DNA from: Hordeum vulgare subsp. vulgare
Taxonomy: Eukaryota; Streptophyta; Magnoliopsida; Poales; Poaceae
NCBI RefSeq assembly: GCF_904849725.1
Contig: NC_058522.1
Coordinates: 337,099,029 to 337,163,028, forward strand
Length of the DNA stretch: 64,000 nucleotides
Reading direction: 5' to 3'
Positions 12,921-25,797 of the stretch are shown here, in pieces. The first letter of the stretch is position 1. Each line of letters opens with the position of its first letter. The position numbers and the translations under genes are program-made. Under the pieces are notes generated by a model. That model had not been told where the DNA came from. It ran no database searches and was given only the letters and a program-made list of their open reading frames with translations.

Positions 12921-15900
12921 ATGTCCAACGTCAACCTCAATTTCAACGCATTCCTAGAGAAAAACAAGCTGAAAGATGATGGTAGCAACTATGCGGACTG
13001 GGTTCGCAACCTGAAGCTCATCCTTGAAGCAGCTAGAAAGGCTTATGTCCTTAATGCGCCGCTAGGTGACCCTCCCGCTCCCGCAGCAGCCCAGTACATT
13101 CTAAACGCCTGGCAAGCGTGGAGTGATGACTACTCTCTGGTCAGGTGTGGCATGTTATACAGTTTAGAAACGGGGCTCCAAAGACGTTTTGAGCAACACG
13201 GGGCATATGAGATGTTCCAAGAGCTGAAGCTAGTTTTTCAAGCTCAAGCCCATGTCGAGAGATATGAAGTCTCCGACAAGTTCTTCAGCTGTAAGATGGA
13301 GGAGAACAGTTCTATCAGTGAGCACATACTCAAAATGTCTGGGTTACACGGTCGTCTGACTTCACTTGGAGTCGAACTTCCGGATGATGCTATCATTGAC
13401 AGAATCCTCCAGTCTCTCCCACCAAGCTACAAAGGCTTTGTGCTTAACTACAACATGCAAGGGATGGAGAAAACCATTCCCGAGTTGTACTCGATGCTCA
13501 AGTCTGCAGAAGTAGAAATCAAGAAGGAGCATCAAGTGTTGATGGTCAGCAAGACCACTAGTTTCAAGAAAGGCAGGAGTAAGAAGAACTTCAAGAAAGA
13601 CGGCAAAGCTGTTGCCATGCCCGGTAAGCCAGATGCCGGGAAGAAGAAAAAGAACGGACCCAAGCCTGAGACTAAGTGCTTCTATTGCAAGGGAAAAGGT
13701 CACTGGAAGCGGAACTGCCCCAAATACTTAGCGGACAAGAAGGCCGGCAACGTTAAAGGTATATGTGATATACATGTTATTGATGTGTACCTTACCAGCG
13801 CTCGTAGTAGCTCCTGGGTATTTGATACCGGTGCTGTTGCTCACATTTGCAACTCAAAGCAGGAACTGCGGAATAAGCGGAGGCTGGCCAAGGACGAGGT
13901 GACGATGCGCGTCGGGAATGGTTCAAAGGTCGATGTGATCGCCGTCGGCACGCTACCTCTACATCTACCGTCGGGATTAGTTTTAAACCTTAATAATTGT
14001 TATTTAGTACCAGCTTTAAGCATGAACATTGTATCAGGGTCTTGCTTAATGCGAGACGGCTACTCATTTAAGTCAGAGAATAATGGTTGTTCTATTTATA
14101 TGAGTGATATGTTTTATGGTCATGCTCCGCTGGTGAATGGTTTATTCTTAATGAATCTCGATCGTGATGTTACACATATTCATAGTGTGAGTACCAAAAG
14201 ATGCAAAGTTGATAATGATAGTCCCACATACTTGTGGCACTGCCGCTTGTCATATCGGCGTTAAGCGCATGAAGAAGCTCCATACTGATGGACTATTAGA
14301 GTCTCTTGACTTTGAATCATTTGATACATGCGAACCGTGCCTCATGGGCAAGATGACTAAGACTCCATTCTCAGGAATAATGGAGAGAGCAACCGACTTA
14401 TTGGAAATAATACATACTGATGTGTGTGGTCCAATGAACGTTGAAGTTCGCGGTGGTTATCGTTATGTTCTCACTCTCACCGATGATTTGAGTAGGTATG
14501 GGCATATCTACTTGATGAAGCACAAATCTGAGACGTTTGAAAAGTTCAAGGAATTTCAGAGTGAGGTTGAGAATCAACGTGACAGAAAATTAAATGTCTA
14601 CGATCTGATCGTGGAGGAGAATATTTGAGTCACGAGTTTGGCACACACCTAAGGAAGTGTGGAATCGTTTCACAACTGACGCCGCCTGGCACACCGCAAC
14701 GCAACGGAGTGTCTGAACGTCGTAATCACACTTTATTAGATATGGTACGATCTATGATGTCTCTTACCGACTTACCGCTATCATTTTGGGGATACGCATT
14801 AGAAACTGCTGCATTCACTTTAAATAGGGCACCGTCTAGATCCGTTGACACGACACCGTATGAACTATGGTTTGGCAAGAAACCTAAGTTGTCGTTTCTT
14901 AAAGTTTGGGGCTGCGATGCTTATGTGAAGAAACTTCAACCAGAAAAGCTCGAACCCAAAGAGGAGAAATGCGTATTCATAGGATACCCTAAGGAAACTA
15001 TTGGGTATACCTTCTATCTTAGATCTGAAGGTAAAACCTTTGTTGCCAAGAACGGATCCTTTCTAGAGAAAGAGTTTCTCTCGAAAGAAGTAAGTGGGAG
15101 GAAGGTAGAACTTGATGAGGTAATTACACCCCCTCTCGAACAGGAAAGTAGCGCAGCGCAGGAAGTTGTTCCTGTGGCGCCTACACCGACTGAAGAGGAA
15201 GTTAATGATGATGATCATGAAGCTTCGGATCAAGTTACTACTGAACCGCGAAGGTCCACAAGGGTACGCTCCGCACCAGAGTGGTACGGCAACCCTGTGA
15301 TGGAAATCATGTTGTTAGACAACGGTGAACCTTCGAACTATGAAGAAGCAATGGCGGGCCCGGATTCCAACAAATGGCTTGAGGCCATGAAATCCGAGAT
15401 AGGATCCATGTATGAGAACAAAGTATGGACTTTGGTGGACTTGCCCGATGACCGGCGAGCCATAGAAAATAAATGGATCTTCAAGAAGAAGACTGATGCA
15501 AACGGTAATGTAACCGTTTACAAAGCTCGACTTGTCGCAAAGGGTTTTTGACAAATTCAAGGAGTTGACTACGAAGAGACTTTCTCTCCCGTAGCGAAGC
15601 TGAAATCAGTCCGAATCATGTTAGCAATTGCCGCCTTTTATGATTATGAAATTTGGCAAATGGACGTCAAAACAGCGTTCCTTAACGGGAACCTTAAGGA
15701 AGAGTTGTATATGATGCAACCAGAAGGTTTTGTCGATCCTAAAGGTGCTAACAAAGTGTGCAAGCTCCAGCGGTCCATCTATGGGCTGGTGCAAGCATCT
15801 CGGAGTTGGAACATTCGCTTTAATGAGGTGATTAAAGCGTTTGGGTTCATACAGGTCTACGGAGAAGCCTATCTGTACAAGAAAGTGAGTGGGAGCTCTG

Positions 15901-16901
15901 TAGCTTTCCTCGTATTATATGTAGATGACATATTATTGATGGGGAATAATATAGAGATGTTGGAGAGCATAAAGGCCTATTTGAACAAGAGTTTTTCAAT
16001 GAAGGACCTTGGAGAAGCTGCATACATATTAGGCATCAAGATCTATAGAGATAGATCGAGACGCCTCATAGGTCTTTCGCAACGTACATACCTTGACAAG
16101 ATATTGAAGAAGTTCAATATGGAAAACTCAAAGAAAGGGTTCTTGCCAGTTTTGCAAGGTATGAGATTGAGTAAGACTGAGTCGCTGACCACGGCAGCAG
16201 ATAGAGAGAAGATGAGATCTGTCCCCTACGCTTCAGCCGTGGGCTCTCTAATGTATGCCATGCTGTGTACCAGACCTGATATAAACCTTGCCATAAGTTT
16301 GGTAGGGAGGTACCAAAGTGATCCCGGTACGGAACACTGGACAGCGGTCAAGAATATCCTTAAGTACCTGAAAAGGACTAAGGAAATGTTTCTCGTTTAT
16401 GGAGGTGACGAAGAGCTCGTCGTAAAGGGTTACGTCGACGCTAGCTTCGACACAGATCCGGATGACTCTAAGTCACAGACCGGATACGTATATGTGTTGA
16501 ATGGTGGGGCAGTGAGCTTGTGCAGCAGCAAGCAAGAAGTCGTGGCAGCATCTACATGTGAAGCGGAGTACATAGCTGCTTCAGAAGCGGCTCATGAAGG
16601 AATTTGGATGAAGGAGCTCATCACCGACCTTGGAGTGGTTCCAAGCGCGTCGGGTCCTATGACACTCTTCTGTGATAACACTAGAGCCATTGTCATAGCC
16701 AAGGAGCCCAGGTTTCACCGAAAGACGAAGCACATCAAGCGCCGCTACAACTCCATCCAGGACCATGTCCAAAGTGGAGTGATAGATATTTGTAAAGTAC
16801 ACACGGATCTGAATATTGCAGACCCGTTGACTAAACCTCTTCCACGAGCAAAACATGATCAATGCCATAATGCTATGGGTGTTCGATACATCACAATGTA
16901 A
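12921..16901 (+). pseudogene. Copia gag-pol polyprotein, broken
   Basis: The start is the ATG at 12921. Gag runs to about residue 250, followed by a CCHC zinc knuckle (CFYCKGKGHWKRNC, near 13678-13719) and a protease with DTGA at 13824. The integrase has HTDVCGPM, GGEY and SERRN around its acidic residues. RT has YVDDILLMG near 15920, and RNase H follows. The intact frame is lost at about 14250 (roughly 2 nt missing) and regained at about 14595 (1 nt missing in an A run), so part of integrase is out of frame. A TGA at 15549 interrupts RT. Apart from these three lesions one frame runs from gag to the stop at 16899. The presence of the gag ATG argues for BARE-1/Angela rather than gag-less BARE-2. 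Confidence 0.93.
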
Positions 16902-16922
16902 CTAGATTATTGACTCTAGTGC

Positions 16923-16933
16923 AAGTGGGAGAC
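16923..16933 (+). other. Copia polypurine tract
   Basis: AAGTGGGAGAC lies immediately before the 3' LTR and is the expected plus-strand priming site. Confidence 0.8.
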
Positions 16934-18696
16934 TGTTGGAAATATGCCCTAGAGGCAATAATAAAATGGTTATTATCATATTTCCTTGTTCATGATAATC
17001 GTCTATTGTTCATGCTATAATTGTATTAACAGGAAACAGTAATACATGTGTGAATAAAGAGATCACAATGTGTCCCTAGCAAGCCTCTAGTTGGCTAGCT
17101 CGTTAGTCAATAGATGATCATGGTTTCCTGATCATGGGCATTAGATGTCATTGATAACGGGATCACATCATTGGGAGAATGATGTGATGGACAAGACCCA
17201 ATCCTAAGCCTAGCACTAGATCGTATTGTTCGTATGCTAATGCTTTTCTAATGTCAAGTATCTTTTCCTTCGACCGTGAGATTGTGCAACTCCCGTATAC
17301 CGTAGGAGTGCTTTGGGTGTATCAAACGTCACAACGCAACTGGGTGACTATAAAGGTGCACTACGGGTACCTCCGAAAGTGTCTGTTGGGTTGGTACGAA
17401 TCGAGATCGGGATTTGTCACTCCGTGTGACGGAGAGGTATCTCTAGGCCCACTCGGTAGAACATCATCATGAGCTCAATGTGACTAAGGAGTTAGTCACA
17501 CGATGACGTGCTATGGAACGAGTAAAGAGACTTACCGGTAACGAGATTGAACAAGGTATAGGTATACCGACGATCGAATCTCGGGCAAGTTCTATACCGA
17601 CAGACAAAGGGAATCGTATACGGGATTGATTGAATCCTTGACATCGTGGTTCATCCGATGAGATCATCGTGGAGCTAGTGGGAGCCACCATGGGTATCCA
17701 GACCCCACTGATGGTTATTGGCCAGAGAGGTGTCTCGGTCATGTCTGCATGTCTCCTGAACCCGTAGGGTCTACACACTTAAGGTTCGATGACGCTAGGG
17801 TTATAGGGAATTGTTGTACGAGGTTACCGAAAGTTGTTCGGCGTCCCGGATGAGATCCCGGACGTCAAGAGGAGCTCCGGAATGGTCCGGAGGTAAAGAT
17901 TGATATATAGGACAGATGGTTTTGGACACCGGAAGTGTTTCGGGCGTAACCGGTAACGTAGCAGGACCACCGGGACCACCGGAGGTGTTCCCTGGGGACC
18001 ACCGAAGGGGGGCAACGACCCCGGGAGGCTAGATGGGCTAAGAGGGGAAGGGAACCAGCCCCTAAGTGGGCTGGTGCGCCCCCCACCCAGCCCATGCGCA
18101 CCAGAGAAAGGGGGGGAAGGGGGGAACCCTAGCATAGGTGGGCCTAAGGCCCACCAGAGGGGTGCGCCACCCCTCCTCCCTGCCCTGGCCGCCGCCCCTC
18201 TCCCATCTGGGGCTGCTGCACCCCTTGGGGGTGGGAACCCTAAGGGCTGCACCCCCTCCCTCTCCCCCTATATATAGATGAGGGTTCGGGGCTGTTTGGG
18301 ACATGGTTTTTCCTCTCCCTCGGCGCAGCCCTGCACTTCTTCCTCCTCCTCTCTGCCGATGCTTGGCGAAGCCCTGCCGGGAGACCTCGTCTCTCCACCG
18401 ACACCATGTCGTCGTGTTGCTAGACTTCTTCCCCAACCTCTCCCTCCTCCTTGCTGGATCAAGGTGCGGGGGACGTCACCGGGCTGCACGTGTGTTGAAC
18501 GCGGAGGTGCCGTTGTTCGGCACTAGATCAGAATCGCCGCGAGTACGACTCCATCAACCACGTTCTAGCAACGCTTCCGCTTAGCGATCTTCAAAGGTAT
18601 GAAGATGCTCTTACCCCTCTCTCGTTGATGGTCTCTCCATAGGAAGATCTGAACATGCGTAGGAATTTTTTTGAATTTATGCTATGTTACCCAACA
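16934..18696 (+). repeat. Copia 3' LTR
   Basis: This 1763-bp LTR runs from TGTTGGAAATATG to TTACCCAACA, with intact TG and CA ends. It is the partner of 9888-11650. Confidence 0.95.
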
Positions 18697-19185
18697 CCAT
18701 ATTCATATGTCAACTTGGAGGTAGGCATTCATGAATTATTATTGTTGACATTATCCTTGAGGTAAGCAGTTGGGAGTCAAAACTATAAGCCCCTATCTTT
18801 CTCTGTGTCCAGCTGAAACTTTGATCTCATGAGTACCACGTGAGTTGTAGCAATTGCAGAGAACGAATGAATGATTGAGTATGTGGATTTACTTTACAAG
18901 CTCTTATTTGACTCTTTCTGATGTTGTGATAAATTGCAATTGCTTCAATAACTAAAGGCTATCGGTTGTTACTTCTCGGTAAGGTTCTTGATCCATGCTT
19001 TACGTTGTGAAGGAATTATCACTTTAGCATGAGAGATTATATGTTGGTATTGCTGTTCTGATCATGATCATGATGCATGCATGTTCGTATCTTGTTTTGT
19101 CGACACCTGTCTCCCTAAACATTTGGACATATTTATTGAGCTAGGCATTCGCTTGAGGACAATCGAGGTCTAAGCTTGGGGGAGT
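18697..19185 (+). other. A1 3' noncoding region, second part, with polypurine tract
   Basis: This continues the noncoding tail split by the copia element and aligns with A2 34045-34536. It ends in AAGCTTGGGGGAG, the polypurine tract directly before the 3' LTR. Confidence 0.85.
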
Positions 19186-20707
19186 TGATACATCCATTTT
19201 GCATCATGTTTTCATGTTGATATTTATCGCTTCTTTGGCTGTTATTTCACTTCACGGTACAATTCTTATGCCTTTTCTCTCTTATTTTGCAAAGTTTACA
19301 TGAAGAGGGAGAATACCGGCAACTGGAATTCTGGCCTGAAAGTGGAGCAAAGTTGAGATACCTATTCTGCGCAACTCCAAACGCCGTAAAAATCAACGAG
19401 GATTTTTTTCCTGATTTATCAAAAATACTCGGCCGAAGAAGTGCCAGAGGGGCGCCAGGGGGTGCCCACAAGCCTGCACGGCGCGGCCACCCCAAGGCCG
19501 CGCCATGAGGGCTTGTGGGCAGCCCACTGGCCCACCGGCCCCCCTTTTTTGCTATATGAAGGGTTTCGTCTAGTAAAAAATCAGGGAGGAGCTTTTTCGT
19601 GGTTTCGCCGCCGCCACGAGGCGGAACTTGAGCAGAACCAATATAGAGCTCCAGCAGGACAATCCTGCCGGGGAAACTTCCCTCCCGGAGGGGGAAATCG
19701 TCGCCATCGTCATTGCCAACACTCCTCTCATCAGAGGGGACTCGTAACCATCAACATCATCATCAGCACCATCTCATCTCCAAACCCTAGTTCATCACTT
19801 GTAACCAATCTCCGTCTCGCGACTCCGATTGGTACTTGTAAGGTTGCTAGTAGTGTTGATTACTGTTTGTAGTTGATGCTAGTTGGATTACTTGGTGGAA
19901 GAGTTTATGTTCAGATCCTTGATGCTACTCATTACCTCTCTGGTCATGAATATGATTATGCTTCGTGAGTAGTTACTTTTGTTCCTGAGGACATGGGATA
20001 AGTCATGCTAATAGTAGTCATGTGAATTTGGTATTCGTTCGGTAATTTGATATGTTGCATGTTGTTTTTCCTCTAGTGGTGTTATGTGAACGTCGACTAT
20101 ATAACACTTCACCATTATTTGGGCCTAGAGGAAGGCATTGGGAAGTAGTAAGTAGATGATGGGTTGCTAGAGTGACAGAAGCTTAAACCCTAGTTTATGC
20201 GTTGCTTCGTAAGGGGCTGATTTGGATCCATTAGTTAAATGCTATGGTTAGACTTTGTGTGAATTCTTATTTCGTAGTTGCGGATGCTTGCAAGAGGGGT
20301 TAATCATAAGTGGGATGCTTGTCCAATTAAGGTTAGTACCTAAGCGCCGGTCCACCCACATATCAAACTATCAAAGTAACGAACGCGTATCATATGAACA
20401 TGATGAAACTAGCATGACAGAAATTTCCGTGTGTCCTCGGGAGCGTTTGTCCTCCTATAAGACTTTGTCCAAGCTTGTCCCTTGCTACAAAAGGGATTGG
20501 GCCACTTTGCTGCACTGTTGCTACTTTCGTTACTTGTTGCTTGCTACGAATCATCTCACCACACAATCACTTGTTACCGACAATTTCAGTGCTTGCAGAT
20601 ATTTCCATGCTGAAAACCACTTGTCAGATCCTTCTGCTCCTCGTTGGGTCCGACACTCTTACTTATCGAAAGGACTACGATTGATACCGTATACTTGTGG
20701 GTCATCA
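19186..20707 (+). repeat. A1 3' LTR
   Basis: This 1522-bp LTR runs from TGATACATCC to GGGTCATCA. It carries the hairpin (GCCCACAAGC 19464-19473 with GCTTGTGGGC 19511-19520) and TATATGAA at 19553-19560. Confidence 0.93.
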
Positions 20708-20801
20708 GCATGCTCTGGGGGTGCTTTGGCTGTATCTGGCATGTCCGGGTGTTGGGTTAGATACTCCTTAGCCATTTGAGAGCCAATGGTCTCACTGCTG
20801 G
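20708..20801. other. Unassigned older repeat, right part
   Basis: These 94 bp lie between A1 and element C and probably continue 1-1758. GCATG at 20708-20712 is the putative right target duplication of A1. GCTGG at 20797-20801 may be the left target duplication of element C. On the minus strand one frame is open but too short to identify. Confidence 0.4.
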
Positions 20802-22278
20802 TGTGGCACCCCGATAGAGGGCCGACACACGTCCGTCCCCAGGATAGGACCAGACGCACGTCAAGAGCATGATACAGAAATTCAGGCAAATATGGCTTTA
20901 TTAATATGATGGAGTGTTACAATACTGTTGCTTACAACAATATTACATGACTCCAAGGCTAGCTAAATGGCAGCAGATGCCTTGATACAGCGGCAGCGAC
21001 GTCCCTGGCTGGGCTCCATAACTCGCAGGACTAGCTTGGTTACGATCTAGCATGACGAGTCTTCTCCTGCAACTGGCCACGTGCAAGGCCAGGTGAGTAC
21101 TTTGAATGTACTCGCAAGACAACCAAATACATAGCATCCAAAAAAGCATGTAACAGCGCAAGCACAATGATTGTATAATAGCTATTCTAAGCATGGCATG
21201 GAATCAACACGAAAAATATATTCAAGCATAGCATGCCATGTAATCTACCTCACTAGCATGGCAAAGATCACAACAATTAATTAACCAGCTTACTGTCATC
21301 GAATATCAACTTACTCTCTTCTGGGTTGTACCACAACCCTCGACATACTCGTAATCGAATCAGAACAGATTTATATCACAACCCACGGTCATCTGACCAT
21401 TCATCATATAGCCTTCTCTTGGCTAACACAACATCCTCTGATGTTCACATGAGACAAGTTCTTCCATCATTACTAACATCAACATGGTTGACCATCTACT
21501 AAGGTCTGATCGGGCTATACATTTCCGTGGACTCGGCTATTCGAATAGGTTTGACACTCTCGGAGGTTGCACACTTTACCCACACTCTGGAGCACTGACC
21601 TCGTGATCCCATTCGGGTGGACCAGCATTGCTCCAATGAAACTCTCCTGACCCGTGATTCTCTCAACGTGCCACCGGCAACCACTCCCTTCCGAAGTCCT
21701 GCCCTGGGTGGACCTGTGTCCTCATGACACCTGCCACCATCGTGGCCAAACAAAACTGTCCCAACCGGGGATGGGTACCCAACTCAACTTAACTGGGCTC
21801 ATAGGATTATCACCTCCTACGGCCTACCTGTTGAGGGTCAGCGCGCCTGCATAATCCTCCCTCTTTGGAGGTACCGGTGAGAGATCACATGATCAGCTGA
21901 AGTCACGGTCGTCCCATATTGGCAAGAGGTGGTTGTGCGGATGGGCCCGGACAGGTGACTCTAATAAACCAACTAGGTATCTTGCCGTGAATATTATCAG
22001 TCATAGCTGATGCTACGATGTCACCACAATCCGATAATCAATAAGATTAAGCCACTACTGTTAAACTACATTCCTAAACTGTTGGATAAAACACAAAATA
22101 ATCATAGACAGTAATCTCAACAGTATAGCATAAATAGAAAACTATTACTTTACAGATTATGGCTATAAGTGAGACCTTCGGAACCCTCGCATAAAATCAG
22201 CAAATAAATTGGTAGCCACCAGAACGGTCTTTACAACACTGATCTGGGGTGTTACCGGAATAACTCAACTCCGACTCA

Positions 22279-22505
22279 AGACGGCTGGAAAGCAGCTCAG
22301 AGCATGAGACGATGTTGATAAGAACAAAGTAGCACTTCCCTAAGACGGCCGAAGCACAGCTCAAAGCATAGGGTCACCACTATGGAAAGAAATTCAACAG
22401 TTGCCCGCGACGGCCGAAAAGCAGCTCAGAACACGGGACAGCTGCTGACAAGAGAAATATAAAGTGGCATCAACCCTGGACGGACGAAAGCAGCTCAGAC
22501 TTAGG
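22279..22505. repeat. Four diverged tandem units in C LTR
   Basis: The motif GACGGCCGAAAGCAGCTCAG, with changes, recurs at about 22280, 22344, 22409 and 22479, a spacing of 64-70 bp. Confidence 0.65.
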
Positions 22506-22530
22506 CGTGGTGCCATTATTGAAGAAAAGG

Positions 22531-22564
22531 CGAGCAAGGGTTCGTCAGAGCAAGGGTTCGTCAG
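22531..22564. repeat. 17-bp tandem duplication
   Basis: GAGCAAGGGTTCGTCA occurs twice in succession. Confidence 0.7.
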
Positions 22565-25266
22565 CATCACACACAGCACCTCACTATGTACTCGGATATA
22601 AGCATTATAAATTAAATATGCAAGAGCAACATTTGAGGGCGTATGTTGGATGAAAAGTAGCACTAGGAACTATTATTAATGTCATCACAGTTATATGCAA
22701 ATGCACGCTAACAGGTGATACAGATAAACAAAGAAACTGCAGGCAATGTCATCACGCACGTCCAGAGCTCAAGGTAAGAGGTTGGCTTGCCGGGGGTTGA
22801 CGAACACTCCGGGAAGAAGCGCAATAACACACCAGAAAAGATTTGCCGCACAAGGTTTCCCTCTCGGGAGGGTCAAACAAAGGCAAGGGGAAAATGGTCA
22901 TTTCTACTGTGCGAACACATGACGAAAATAATACTATCGAAACGGGCACGACGAGACGAAGACGTGGGCGCTGGTTTTACCTTAATCGGAGTTATGAGCG
23001 AAAAGTTACGGACGTTCATCCGTTAGGCAGAAAACAAATAAGATTTATTAATTTCTGCTCTTAACTAGTGAACATTCATAACTTAGCAGATTCGGACGAC
23101 TGGGTTTAAAAGAGAAAGCGCCTTACGGGGAAATACACTTTCGGTAAGCCGAAAGCGTATTCTGCCGTTTACGTCTTCACTTAAAACGCGCGAGCCACGG
23201 GGTTGACTTATTTTGTCTGACCAACGGATGGGGGCCACGTTATCCCTTCTCTCTCTCTCTCTATCCTCCTCCCTGGGTCTTCTCCTTCCTCTCGACACTG
23301 AACAGAGGAGAGGCAGGGGCGCTCGGCCGGCCCGACGCTGGTGCTTGCACCGGCGGCACAGGCAGCCTTCGGCGAAGCCCGAGCCACTGGCGAGCTCGCG
23401 AGGGAGCGCCGCCTCCATCCCGGCCAGACGCGGATGCCGAGGGGAACCAAAGCTGCGGCGGCTTGGAGCTCTGTTGACGAGGCCGAGAGCAGGGGCGGGG
23501 CACGGCGTTGGAGACCACCATGGCGACTTCAGCCAAAACTGGAGGGGCGGCGGCGCGCAGACACCTAGGGGAGGCCGAGGGTGGGGATGGAGAGGAGGGG
23601 AAGGGGCCAGGACGCCGGAATCGGTTGCGCGCATCGGCGGCACAGGCTTCGGCCAATGGAGGGCTATGAATCCCCAGGAGCATGGGGAGGGGTTTGGGGC
23701 TTGCCGCTTGACAGGAGGGGGCTCGGGAACGCTATAAATACCCTAAGGAGGGATCTCTCACGACATTGGAAGAAACTTCACGAGTCCATGGCGAGATTCC
23801 CTTCGGTGCACACCTCCAGGGGCAAGATTACGAGGGGGAGAGAGCTCTAGACTGTGCGGGAGGGTTGTGGGGATCTTGCCGACACCTCAAGACAAGATAG
23901 AATCCACTGTGATCGAGCGTACGTCAACTCGAACACACAGAGCTCTGTTTTGGCAAGCTCTGCCCATGGTCACCACGTGGCCATGGCCTTGCCTTGTCCC
24001 TTAGGTTGTAAAACCTTGTCTAGGCTGTTCTCCAAGCAACACTGAGCTGCACAATGCATCTGGATAACCATGGGGGGCAATGAGGTGACCAAACCACAGT
24101 CAAACAGTCTCCAACAACAAGGTGTTTGTGTTGTGGTGTCACCACCATAGTGCACTTCTTGGCATGATATTTGGCAGAGGTTGATCACTCACTAGAGTCA
24201 CTATACTGGCCAAAATTCAGCACCATCCAATAAGTCTATGGGGTACTTCCTTTGTAACTTGGCATACTGACCAGAACTGAAGAAGTTGATGCTCGGGTCA
24301 AATGGCTAAATGGAAATGGCTGAAATTTGGAGGAGACTCTTGATTTAGGCATATGAAGGCACAGGAAAAGATTTGTACCATTTGCACAAATATAAATGGC
24401 ACTTCCTTCACAATGCTTCAATCTAGACAGAATCTTAAATAATTTGCTGGGGAATAATAGGATGATGAAGTGGGCTAAAGTTTGGCGGACAGAGATGATT
24501 TAACATAATGAATCACTCTGCAAAATTTCAACTCAAGGGGAACAAGGAATCAAGCACTTCCTTTGCAAACAGAAGATCTGGACACAATTTGCAAATGGAT
24601 ACTGTGCTCAACTTTTGAACTGGGGAACTTCATCTTTGGATGGAAATGATGAATATATGGATATGAGAAGCTTCAAAAATTATTTGGGATTTTTCCTAGC
24701 TACCAAAATGGCAGTTCCTTTGGAAAGGCCCCAAAATTCTATATTGGCATAAAATAGGAAAATCCAATTTTCCTTTATTCTATGATGACCAATATTTCAT
24801 GAGAGCCTCATAGGGTCTCAAAGAATATCTCTACAAAATTTCATGAGCATTGGAGATGTATAACTATTTTCTTGGATTTAATTCCTTAGACAAGCAGAAA
24901 CAAGAATTAATTCTAGGGGAGAATGTTGCATATGACTTGGCAATATTTTTGCATATTTGGGGGTCATGAGGGAATAATAATCTCTGGGAAAAATTGGAGG
25001 ATCAACAGAGCAAGGGACATGATGGCTCCTTTGAAAACACAAGACATATTCCCAGTTCGAGTACTTCGGAGCTAGGGTTTCCAAGAGGTTCGGAGTTTTC
25101 TCAGCAGGGACAAACTGGCACAAGGACATGGGAAAGCACAAAGAGGTTGAGGATGAACTGGATTCACCTGGTCATTTGCCAAATTCCATAGGAAAAGATC
25201 CGGGAGAGAAAAGCTAGGATAGAATAACAGCACAAATATCGGTAACCTGATTTTTGGGGTGCTACA

Positions 25267-25282
25267 AACCTTCCCCCCTTAG
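25267..25282 (-). other. Polypurine tract of element C
   Basis: Read on the minus strand this is TCTAAGGGGGGAAGGTT-like purine-rich sequence abutting TGTAGCACCCC. The preceding minus-strand context (LEISRTRFF) resembles, from memory, the end of chromoviral gypsy polyproteins. Confidence 0.5.
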
Positions 25283-25789
25283 AAGAATCTCGTCCTCGAG
25301 ATTTCCAGGGTTAGCTCAGCACTACAACTATTGCTACTACGCCTCCTAGAAAAACTTCTGGGCTCGGTCTTAACCTTGTGGCTGGAAACAACCGGGCTAA
25401 GAGCACCAAGGCTAGTACACCCAGATCGAGACACCAATATCACGGAATCTACTCTATACATTGGGTAGCCCTATGATTTTTAGAAAAAGCAAAAATTTCC
25501 TTTTTCCGAAAATGCCTGGGGTACCCTGATGAACAGGGTCCACTAGCAGCCTTCTTCTTCTTCTTCTCCAGCCAACGGCTCTCACTCTCTCTCGCTCCTG
25601 CGCCGCTCGGAGTGTGGCTAGGCACTGCGCACTCCTAGCTGCTAGGGCATAAAGCACCCTACGACGGTAGTGCGCGGCGTGCACGAGGCCGACCAAGAGA
25701 GCACTCCCATCTCGGATTCCCTCCTGGACGCCGGTGATCGAGCAGTGTGTGGCCTCTTGGACCTCGTTCACCGTACGCCGGACCGGGGC
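25283..25789. other. Element C internal sequence, unresolved
   Basis: A minus-strand frame (25279-25461) runs into the polypurine tract and may be the tail of a polyprotein, but I cannot identify a domain. The plus strand becomes GC-rich with CTT repeats near 25550 and leads to a TATA box at 25790. Confidence 0.35.
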
Positions 25790-25797
25790 TATAAAAG
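25790..25797 (+). promoter_or_regulatory. TATA box ahead of a small ORF
   Basis: TATAAAAG lies in a GC-rich context and is followed by a CT-rich leader. The next ATG (25896) starts the split small ORF. Confidence 0.5.

Larger units (their letters stand above)
9888..18696 (+). mobile_element. BARE/Angela-type Ty1-copia retrotransposon
   Basis: This complete 8.8-kb element has two 1763-bp LTRs, an initiator-Met-type primer site, gag-pol in copia order (integrase before RT) and a polypurine tract. The LTR start (TGTTGGAAATATGCCCTAG in the 3' copy) is one I recognise from the BARE-1/WIS-2/Angela group. Target duplications are CCAAA on the left and CCATA on the right. A2 lacks the insertion at the homologous site (near 34050), confirming the empty site. 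A hand count gives about 48 differences between its LTRs (about 2.7 percent). At an assumed grass rate of 1.3e-8 per site per year this is roughly one million years, a crude estimate. Confidence 0.96.
1759..20707 (+). mobile_element. Element A1: Athila-lineage Ty3-gypsy retrotransposon with nested copia
   Basis: Two LTRs of equal length (1522 bp) begin TGATAC and end ATCA. They bracket a tRNA-Asp primer site, gag-pol, a post-pol ORF and a polypurine tract. Putative 5-bp target duplications are imperfect: GCGTG before and GCATG after, a single CpG-type transition. Without the nested copia (9888-18696) and one 5-bp duplicate the element is about 10.1 kb, matching sister copy A2. The order protease, RT, RNase H, integrase and the DVGAS protease motif fit Ty3-gypsy, and the Gag and extra post-pol ORF fit Athila. 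The Triticeae family name (possibly Sabrina/WHAM-related) is a guess. Confidence 0.9.
20802..25266 (-). repeat. Element C: 4.5-kb LTR, minus orientation
   Basis: Ends are TGTGGCACCCC at 20802 and GGGGTGCTACA at 25266, which are inverted copies matching at 10 of 11 positions and start with TG / end with CA. Orientation is set by a purine-rich tract on the minus strand (TAAGGGGGGAAGG) immediately preceding the 25266 end, as before a 3' LTR. It contains a GC-rich block (23200-23730), a diverged repeat (22279-22500) and no protein domain. The length would be unusual for most LTRs but is known for large grass elements; the family is not assigned. No second copy lies in the window. Confidence 0.6.

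Noticed and set aside
23213..23737. 174-codon ORF in the GC-rich block of element C
   Set aside because: Long ORFs occur on both strands here, with Arg/Gly/Pro-biased composition and no domain. Treated as LTR sequence.
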